Assembly: GCA_965368175.1 (NCBI GenBank)
Contig: CBDULX010000102.1
Span: 1-10,699, forward strand
DNA from: CBDULX01 sp965368175
GTDB taxonomy: Bacteria; Pseudomonadota; Gammaproteobacteria; SZUA-229
Direction: 5' to 3'
Length of the DNA: 10,699 nt
Below, one piece after another: positions 5,803-10,699 of the stretch; position 1 is the first letter of the stretch, and each line of letters starts with the position of its first letter. The position numbers were made by a program, and so were the translations under genes. The notes below the pieces were generated by a model. It was not told the DNA's origin and ran no database searches. It saw nothing but the letters and a program-made list of their open reading frames with translations.

Positions 5803-5994
5803 ATGATGAGATATATTACGAATTTAGATTATGGTCGAAATCTAACGACCGGGAAGTACTCCACCAGAGAAGAACTTGTCAATAATGCCAATCGACTCAG
5901 AAACTTGCGCGGAATGTCATATGCAAGTATTGCCAGGTGTTGTCAGGTTTCTCCCGCTACTATCAAATCTATTCTTGTAGAAAATAGTAAATAG
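5803..5994 (+). CDS. Small helix-turn-helix protein
   Basis: The product is 63 residues from the ATG at 5803. A TTG five codons upstream (5788) or the next ATG (5806) are alternatives, and none has a strong ribosome binding site. The C-terminal half, NANRLRNLRGMSYASIARCCQVSPATIKSIL, has the spacing of a helix-turn-helix: helix SYASIARCC, turn QVS, recognition helix PATIKSIL. It resembles the DNA-binding end of resolvases and Mor/C-type small regulators, but has no other domain. It stands alone, with a palindrome upstream and a MITE-like element downstream. It could be a stand-alone regulator or a remnant of a larger recombinase-like gene. Confidence 0.55.
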   Translation: MMRYITNLDYGRNLTTGKYSTREELVNNANRLRNLRGMSYASIARCCQVSPATIKSILVENSK

Positions 5995-6050
5995 ATTATT
6001 TTTGAATAATATACTTGTAAAGCACTGCGATAATAGTGTGATATTTTAAG

Positions 6051-6140
6051 GGATGCTGTAAATATTTTCATCCTGGCTTTTCAGGGCTCGCAAAATAAAA
6101 ATTTGATTTTTTTATTCATACTTTCAATGGCTTAGCATCC
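6051..6140. mobile_element. 90-bp MITE-like element with 8-bp target-site duplication
   Basis: The ends are GGATGCT (6051-6057) and its exact complement AGCATCC (6134-6140). They are flanked immediately by perfect 8-bp direct repeats ATTTTAAG (6043-6050 and 6141-6148), the layout of a transposed non-autonomous element. Inside are CCTG/CAGG and AATAAAAA/TTTTTATT hairpins and no ORF. The 8-bp duplication and a terminus beginning GG and containing ATGCTG recall IS1-type ends, but that link is speculative. It lies about 60 bp before the antiporter start, so it may carry or disrupt promoter sequences. Confidence 0.6.
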
Positions 6141-6202
6141 ATTTTAAGTGGCGTTATATCTTCTGGTTTAACTCATCATCGATTTTGCTATACTCACCAT
6201 CC

Positions 6203-7918
6203 ATGCATCTTGAATCCTTTATCACTTCTGCCTTGCTTGTTCTTATTGCTACTTCGATAGCGGTAGCCTTATTCAAATATTTACGTTTTGGTTCTGTGGT
6301 AGGGCTTTTGGTTGCCGGAATTATTGTCGGGCCATATTCACCGGGACCGATTGCTACCGAACATGTTGAGGATGTGCGCAACTTTGCCGAGCTAGGGGTG
6401 GTTTTACTGTTATTTTTGATCGGTATTGAGATGAAACCTAGTAGTTTGTGGGCTATGCGACGCGATGTGATCGGACTTGGCTCATTACAGATCATCATGT
6501 CAGGCCTGGCCATTGGTGTTTACTTTATGGCCTATCAACAACGCTGGGAAGTTGCTCTGTTAATAGGTATGACTTTTGCGCTGTCATCTACAGCCTTTGT
6601 TCTGCAACTTTTGCAGGAGCGGGGTGAGATTGCAAGCAAGCACGGTACAACAGCATTTTCAGTTTTGTTGATGCAGGATATGGCCATAGTGCCCTTACTG
6701 GCGATCGTGCCCTTAATGTCGATCTCTGGACACTTGTCGGGCACCGCCGCGCGCTGGGAACAGGTAATTATTATCATTGGCGCACTTTTGTTGTTAACTG
6801 CTTTCGGCCGTTATGTGATTCCATTTTTTCTGACGATACTTGCTCGGCAAAGAAATAAAGAAGGCTTTTTACTGGTAGTGATTCTTGCAGTGATCTTTGC
6901 GGCCTGGGCCATGCATCTGGCGGGTGCCTCCATGGCTCTGGGCGCCTTTATTATGGGGGTGTCTCTATCCGGTTGTCGTTTCCGGCATCAGATCCAGGCC
7001 TCTGTTGAACCATTTAAGGGAGTCCTGCTGGGGCTGTTTTTTGTGGCTGTGGGTATGTCCATCGATTTTCGTGCCCTGGCGATGGACATATCGTTATTTG
7101 CTCAACATACTGCGGTAATTATTAGCCTTAAAGTGATTGTTCTGTTTGTCCTTGTCATGGTGTTTGGGTATACACGCGACATCGCAATTAGAGTATCCCT
7201 GCTGCTTGCTCAAGGTGGAGAGTTTGGATTTGTTTTATTTGCTTCAGCCAAAGCGTTGAATGTGATTGATGATGCCACTTTTATTCATGCTATTGGTATT
7301 ATCTCGGTCAGCATGTTGCTCACTCCGGCTATGGCGCATCTTGCTAGCTGGTTAACTCGGAATATGTCAAAACAGGATGAAGATGCAAGCAAAGGATTTG
7401 GGAATTTCATAGAAAATGCCCCGAGTAATATGGTGATTATTGGTGGCTATGGTCGTGTTGGGCATGCTGTTGCGGTACTATTACACAGCAGTGGTGTGCC
7501 GTTTGTGGCCTTCGATTCGGATACCAAAAAAGTTAAGCAGGGACAAAAAGATGGTTTTCCAGTTTATTATGGAGATATTGGTGACCTGGACCTGCTAATT
7601 ACTGCGCATACAGAACATGCCCTGCTGGTTATTCTCACTATTGATCATGGGGCGACGGCAGAACGAGCTGTTTCACATATTCGTAACAGCTTTCCCTCCA
7701 CACCGGTTATCGCTCGTGCCCACGACCTGGCTTCTGTAGCTAGATTAGTCGAGGCTGGTGCCACCCATGCCTATCCTGAAGCACTAGAAAGCAGCCTCCG
7801 CCTGGGTGCTCTGGCATTACAGATTCTCAACATACCTCAGGAGAATGTCGACATGCTAATGAACGGTGTTCGTTCCGATCACTACAAACTGGTAGAACCA
7901 GCTAAGAGTGATGGTTAG
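6203..7918 (+). CDS. CPA2-family cation:proton antiporter with RCK/TrkA-N domain (Kef type)
   Basis: This 571-residue protein has a membrane part (about 1-385) with roughly twelve hydrophobic helices and then a cytosolic RCK domain. Family marks include GSVVGLLVAGIIVGPYSPG near the N-terminus, the QD pair in LLMQDMAIVPLLA (Q158, D159), LAGASMALGAFIMGVSLSG and LLAQGGEFGFVLFA (Q337). The RCK Rossmann motif GGYGRVG is at 414-420, followed by FDSDTKKV and VYYGDIGD, so nucleotide binding looks intact. Kef proteins exchange K+ or Na+ for H+ and are gated by ligands on the RCK domain. No TrkA-C domain follows, and no KefF/KefG-type quinone reductase gene is adjacent, so glutathione gating cannot be assumed. 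I start at the ATG 6203 rather than the TTG at 6185, because family members begin a few residues before the first helix. No clear ribosome binding site is seen. A MITE-like element lies just upstream. Confidence 0.92.
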   Translation: MHLESFITSALLVLIATSIAVALFKYLRFGSVVGLLVAGIIVGPYSPGPIATEHVEDVRNFAELGVVLLLFLIGIEMKPSSLWAMRRDVIGLGSLQIIMSGLAIGVYFMAYQQRWEVALLIGMTFALSSTAFVLQLLQERGEIASKHGTTAFSVLLMQDMAIVPLLAIVPLMSISGHLSGTAARWEQVIIIIGALLLLTAFGRYVIPFFLTILARQRNKEGFLLVVILAVIFAAWAMHLAGASMALGAFIMGVSLSGCRFRHQIQASVEPFKGVLLGLFFVAVGMSIDFRALAMDISLFAQHTAVIISLKVIVLFVLVMVFGYTRDIAIRVSLLLAQGGEFGFVLFASAKALNVIDDATFIHAIGIISVSMLLTPAMAHLASWLTRNMSKQDEDASKGFGNFIENAPSNMVIIGGYGRVGHAVAVLLHSSGVPFVAFDSDTKKVKQGQKDGFPVYYGDIGDLDLLITAHTEHALLVILTIDHGATAERAVSHIRNSFPSTPVIARAHDLASVARLVEAGATHAYPEALESSLRLGALALQILNIPQENVDMLMNGVRSDHYKLVEPAKSDG

Positions 7919-8005
7919 GTCAGGGCAGGACAGGAGAATCGGCTGGTATCGGCTTACTAATTAAATTTTTAGTCTAAAAGTCATAGTATCCATATAAAGT
8001 TTTTC

Positions 8006-8055
8006 ACCTGCCTCATTTATCAGGTTTGTCTTTTGAAAAAAAATACTCACCTGAT
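8006..8055. promoter_or_regulatory. Mutually exclusive small hairpins in the convergent intergenic region
   Basis: ATCAGGT (8019-8025) can pair with ACCTG just before it (8006-8010) or with ACCTGAT just after it (8049-8055). An A8 run (8036-8043) lies in the second loop. This is between the convergent antiporter and rhodanese genes and may be part of a 3' end, but neither form is a classic terminator. The rest of 7919-8203 shows nothing else I can support. Confidence 0.25.
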
Positions 8056-8203
8056 CCTGTTTATTGATCGCTCATTGAGACACTCGGTTCGCGATGGTTG
8101 TGTGGTATCAAGTCCTGATTTATAAATTAAAGGAATACTGACTATCGAGTACTACAGACCTCTGGTTTGCGATTTCCTGAACTACATTTAGTTGTGATAT
8201 TTA

Positions 8204-8671
8204 TTACCAGTCAATTATTTCGTTTTTGTTGGCCTTAAGTTCAAAAATGAACTCTTCCGCATTGTCTCCACGTAGGTTTTCTGCCATACCAATCAGTCCA
8301 TCAGTTAAATATTTTGCCTTAATGCCTTTGGATCTCAGGTATACCATCGCAATGATAGCGCGATCTTTGTGTGGGCAGGCGGTTACAACTATCTTGTCCC
8401 TGTCAATTTCTTTTAGTCTTCCGGGTAGTTCATTCAGAGGAATGCTTTTTGAAGAGATAATCTTCCAGGCAGCGTATTCTTCCTTAAATCGTATATCGAT
8501 CAGTTGTGCTTTTTCTTCCTGTAGAAGTTTAATCAGGCTTTTACTGTTAATTTTCATGTCTTTTCTAGCTTCATAATCAAAGCCTGAAATATATTTTTCC
8601 AATGACTCATCACTGCCATAAACAGGGACACAAATCAACAGTAAAAATACGCTGATAAATAGTGCTTTCAT
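8204..8671 (-). CDS. Exported rhodanese-domain protein
   Basis: The 155-residue protein starts with a signal peptide (MKALFISVFLLLICVPVYG, cleavage before S20), so the domain should be periplasmic. The rhodanese fold shows as SLIKLLQEEKAQLIDIR (the LIDIR strand at 57-61), KSIPLNELPGRL, IVVTACPHKDRA with catalytic C99, and KAKYLTDGLIGM. The active-site loop CPHKDR (99-104) has the usual six-residue length of single-domain sulfurtransferases. Rhodaneses transfer sulfane sulfur from thiosulfate or persulfides to an acceptor; the true substrate here is unknown. A GAGAGGT ribosome binding site lies 7-8 nt before the ATG. The DUF2007 gene ends 32 nt upstream on the same strand, suggesting one transcript. 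Confidence 0.9.
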   Translation of the reverse strand: MKALFISVFLLLICVPVYGSDESLEKYISGFDYEARKDMKINSKSLIKLLQEEKAQLIDIRFKEEYAAWKIISSKSIPLNELPGRLKEIDRDKIVVTACPHKDRAIIAMVYLRSKGIKAKYLTDGLIGMAENLRGDNAEEFIFELKANKNEIIDW

Positions 8672-8703
8672 CTGTAAGACCTCTCATCAAGTATGTATTT
8701 TAT

Positions 8704-9024
8704 TTATGATATTAAATAATATAAAAATATTGTGAAAATGAATGTAAGTATTGTAATCAATACCTTTACAGTTAATGAAGTGGATATATTAACTGGCTCA
8801 ATTGTTTTTGAGACTTTGGTTCCTTTATATTCAGTGATAATTTTACTGGCCAATTCTATGTTTTTATTTTCGACCTGAACATTCGCAAAATCGAAAGCGG
8901 CCAGATCACCAACGCCGCCCTGCAAATAATGGCCTCCAACATGAGATTCAATGCCATTAGCCCGTAATAGCCCGGCAATGATATGGGCCTCTGTAATATT
9001 TTGTGCTTTATATATTATCTGCAT
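8704..9024 (-). CDS. DUF2007 domain protein with C-terminal membrane anchor
   Basis: Residues 1-67 match DUF2007: MQIIYKAQNITEAHIIAGLLRANGIES, then GGHYLQGGVGDLAAFDFANVQV and ELASKIITEY. This is a small ferredoxin-like domain described as a putative signalling module, related to the fold of PII proteins. A hydrophobic helix at about 86-105 ends the chain, so it is probably tail-anchored with the domain in the cytoplasm. No clear Shine-Dalgarno sequence precedes the ATG. It is first in a pair with the exported rhodanese. Two imperfect 16-bp direct repeats lie just upstream. Confidence 0.85.
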   Translation of the reverse strand: MQIIYKAQNITEAHIIAGLLRANGIESHVGGHYLQGGVGDLAAFDFANVQVENKNIELASKIITEYKGTKVSKTIEPVNISTSLTVKVLITILTFIFTIFLYYLIS

Positions 9025-9040
9025 CAGTATTTATTGTGCA

Positions 9041-9076
9041 CCATCATAGCGCATGTCTGTTCATTGTAGCACATGT
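9041..9076. repeat. Two direct repeats 20 bp apart upstream of the DUF2007 gene
   Basis: TAGCGCATGT (9047-9056) and TAGCACATGT (9067-9076) differ by one base, and their flanks are also similar; on the minus strand both read ACATGYGCTA followed by YRATG. The 20-bp period is about two helical turns, so both copies face the same side of DNA, typical of tandem regulator sites. On the minus strand the copies also contain TATGAT and TACAAT, usable as -10 hexamers. Confidence 0.45.
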
Positions 9077-9197
9077 ATTATGGTTTCCATGTGTCCTATG
9101 TGACTGATTCCCATGAGATATGCTCGTTTTCACAGTAAATTAATCTGGCCTGTAATTTGCTTCTCTTAAACACGCTGGTCTTTCATGATTATATGAT

Positions 9198-9221
9198 AAA
9201 AGCTGTTATCTGCCAGCTTTT
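9198..9221. promoter_or_regulatory. Perfect 8-bp hairpin in the leader of the helical sensor-like gene
   Basis: AAAAGCTG (9198-9205) and CAGCTTTT (9214-9221) form a perfect stem with an 8-nt loop, 44 nt before the ATG at 9265. The right arm's T-run gives it the look of a short intrinsic terminator on either strand. It could attenuate transcription into the gene or end a transcript from the left; no function is proven. Confidence 0.4.
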
Positions 9222-9264
9222 GAAAAGTCTACATATAGTAAGCATTGAATAGAGGATTTAAGCG

Positions 9265-10131
9265 ATGCATGATAAGACGCTTTTAATTTTTGCTGTTATG
9301 GCCGGGCTGTTTATAGTTATTATATATCTGGCTAAAAGAAGAGTTACAAGCCAGAAAAAAGTAAAACAAATACTAAGTATAAAGCTCAATTTGTTATTAA
9401 AGTCTTTGCTAATTTGTATACAAAAACAAAGAGGTCTGTGTAGGCGATATACAAATGGTGATTTGCTTTTAAAAGCAGAAATAGAAAAGCATCTTGTAGA
9501 TAATGAAAACCTGATTAATTCAGCCGAGTATCAATACAGTCGATTTCTTAATGCTGATCCTCGTTGGCGGACGATTCGTATAGACTGGTCTTTACTTAAG
9601 GCTAATGTTTTTTTGCTGGACGCAGAAAATATATTTATATATCACAATTTACTGATTGAAAATATTATTTTCATGATGGAAGATGTTGCCTATAAAGGGC
9701 AGCACCGGGCCCACAATACAGTCAATGATGATGAGATCAGAGCGATCTGGTCGAATATTCCGCAGACTTTAGAGGCCATTGGAAAAACCCGAGTAATTGG
9801 TAGTGGAGTAGCAAATGAGGGTGTTTGTACAAAGGAAAATAAAATGAAGCTAAAATATTTAAGTGATGAAATAATAAGAAACTATAAGTATGTCTCTACT
9901 CATCTAGGTCAAATAACAGTGGATGAAATGAATGGTATGCCATCACAAATTGCCCTGAGTATTGAAAATTTTATAATCATAGTTCAGGACAAGTTGATAA
10001 TGCCAGAAGTGCCCGAGGTAGCAGCTGAGGTTTTCTTTAATCAGGCTACACAGACTATGGATGGTGTATCACAGCTTTTTGACACCCTGAGTACCATAAA
10101 AGAAAGGCAGATTATGCAGGCTGCAGCGTAA
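9265..10131 (+). CDS. Membrane-anchored helical protein, NIT-type sensor-like
   Basis: The 288-residue protein begins with one membrane helix (about residues 6-23) followed by a basic segment (KRRVTSQKK). The rest is almost entirely helical. The block LLIC IQKQRGLCRRYTNGD (residues 48-66) resembles the first helix of NIT (nitrate/nitrite-sensing) domains, where an (E/Q)RG motif near a conserved arginine binds the ligand. Later helices near 110-150, 190-220 and 230-280 complete a bundle of similar size. No HAMP, kinase, GGDEF or methyl-accepting domain follows, so it would be a free-standing sensor. The placing of the membrane helix would put the bundle in the cytoplasm or periplasm; the basic residues after the helix favour the cytoplasm. 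The start has GAGGA about 9 nt upstream. The gene is convergent with the malic enzyme gene, 31 bp away. Confidence 0.65.
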   Translation: MHDKTLLIFAVMAGLFIVIIYLAKRRVTSQKKVKQILSIKLNLLLKSLLICIQKQRGLCRRYTNGDLLLKAEIEKHLVDNENLINSAEYQYSRFLNADPRWRTIRIDWSLLKANVFLLDAENIFIYHNLLIENIIFMMEDVAYKGQHRAHNTVNDDEIRAIWSNIPQTLEAIGKTRVIGSGVANEGVCTKENKMKLKYLSDEIIRNYKYVSTHLGQITVDEMNGMPSQIALSIENFIIIVQDKLIMPEVPEVAAEVFFNQATQTMDGVSQLFDTLSTIKERQIMQAAA

Positions 10132-10162
10132 CATTTTATCAAATTGATCAGAGGTTCTTTAA

Positions 10163-10699
10163 TTAATAACTGGGGTCGTACATCAATTTTTCTATTTCAT
10201 TCGAGAGATTTATGGGACGCGGTTTGTGTGCCAGGTTTTGTTCATAAGCGGTTTCTGCAACTGCGCAGGCGATTTTTAATGAAATTTCACGAATATTATT
10301 GATTGGTGGGTAAATACTACCCTGTTCCAGGTGTTCTGGTTTAACCATGCCAGCAAGGGCATCGGCTGCGGCCAGGAACATTTCATCTACTATTCGACTG
10401 GCCTCGCAGGCAATGGCGCCTAATCCGACACCAGGAAATACATAGGCATTGTTTCCCTGCCCTGGGCGGAAGCTTTTGCCTTTATAGTTGACCACTTCGG
10501 AAGGGCTGCCACTGGCAAAAATAGCTCTACCATCTGTCCACTCATAAGCCTGTTGTGCGTTGCATTCGGTATGTGATGACGGATTGGACAGGGCAAAAAT
10601 AACTGGGTGCTTATTAATTTTCGCCATCAGCCGAATAGCCTGTTCAGTAAAAGCACCCTGTACACCCGTAGCGCCAATCAGTATATGGGGTTTGAGAGA
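10163..10699 (-). CDS. maeA: NAD-dependent malic enzyme, 3' part (runs off the right edge)
   Basis: The frame stays open from the stop at 10163 to the window edge, so 178 codons of a larger gene are visible; a methionine at 10625-10627 is internal. Beyond it the residues LKPHILIGATGVQGAF form the NAD(P)-binding glycine loop. Then come PVIFALSNPSSHTECNAQQAY, WTDGRAIFASGSP and RPGQGNNAYVFPGVGLGAIACEASRI, all typical of the C-terminal half of large malic enzymes, and the end LMYDPSY. The enzyme decarboxylates malate oxidatively to pyruvate with release of CO2 and NAD(P)H. The absence of a phosphotransacetylase-like tail places it with MaeA (about 560 aa) rather than MaeB, but the cofactor preference cannot be settled from this part. 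The visible portion has no frameshift. Confidence 0.93.
   Translation of the reverse strand, partial: SLKPHILIGATGVQGAFTEQAIRLMAKINKHPVIFALSNPSSHTECNAQQAYEWTDGRAIFASGSPSEVVNYKGKSFRPGQGNNAYVFPGVGLGAIACEASRIVDEMFLAAADALAGMVKPEHLEQGSIYPPINNIREISLKIACAVAETAYEQNLAHKPRPINLSNEIEKLMYDPSY

Noticed and set aside
6154..6513. 119-residue minus-strand ORF
   Set aside because: It is the antisense shadow of the antiporter gene's first helices; composition is low-complexity Ser/Thr/Lys.
7938..7954. Direct repeat ATCGGCT twice with 10-bp period after the antiporter stop
   Set aside because: Too short to separate from chance and no associated promoter.
8226..8576. 116-residue plus-strand ORF
   Set aside because: It is antisense to the rhodanese gene, whose signal peptide, active site and ribosome binding site are all clear.

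Overview
The window looks like chromosomal DNA of a gammaproteobacterium with moderately AT-rich DNA. The evidence is an outer-membrane phospholipase A (PldA), an HvfB/HvfC pair, a DsrC/TusE-type protein, a CPA2 (Kef-like) antiporter and a large NAD-type malic enzyme. A DsrC-like protein lacking its cysteines and a periplasmic rhodanese fit, but do not prove, a lineage with sulfur metabolism. Genes are short, mostly single transcription units, many convergent or divergent, with unusually structured intergenic DNA. I see no rRNA, tRNA, CRISPR array or intact insertion sequence.

Layout: 1-56 is a heptanucleotide tandem repeat that supplies the stop codon of hvfC (minus strand). hvfB and hvfC (1675 down to 40) overlap by 8 bp and encode a DUF692/MNIO enzyme and its DUF2063 partner. 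No peptide precursor gene is visible beside them. At 2026-2358 (minus) is a DsrC-family protein without the two redox cysteines; it has a good sigma70 promoter and a C8 tract in its leader. At 2572-2767 lies a large inverted-repeat element with nested stems, abutting the stop codon of a DUF2938 membrane protein (2768-3250, minus). A hairpin-rich region separates that gene from the divergent pldA (3478-4440, plus). A candidate bidirectional terminator follows, then a 63-residue membrane peptide and a histidine-rich protein of unknown function (both minus).

The middle is a gene-poor stretch (5442-5802) with an imperfect palindrome upstream of a tiny helix-turn-helix protein (plus). A 90-bp MITE-like element follows (7-bp terminal inverted repeats, 8-bp perfect flanking direct repeats), inserted about 60 bp upstream of a Kef-type antiporter (6203-7918, plus).

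The right part holds a minus-strand pair, a membrane-anchored DUF2007 protein then an exported rhodanese. Next come a plus-strand membrane-anchored helical protein resembling NIT-type sensors, and the 3' part of a malic enzyme gene running off the right edge (minus). The most unusual items are the orphan MNIO pair, the cysteine-less DsrC paralogue, the 2572-2767 structured element and the 6051-6140 MITE.
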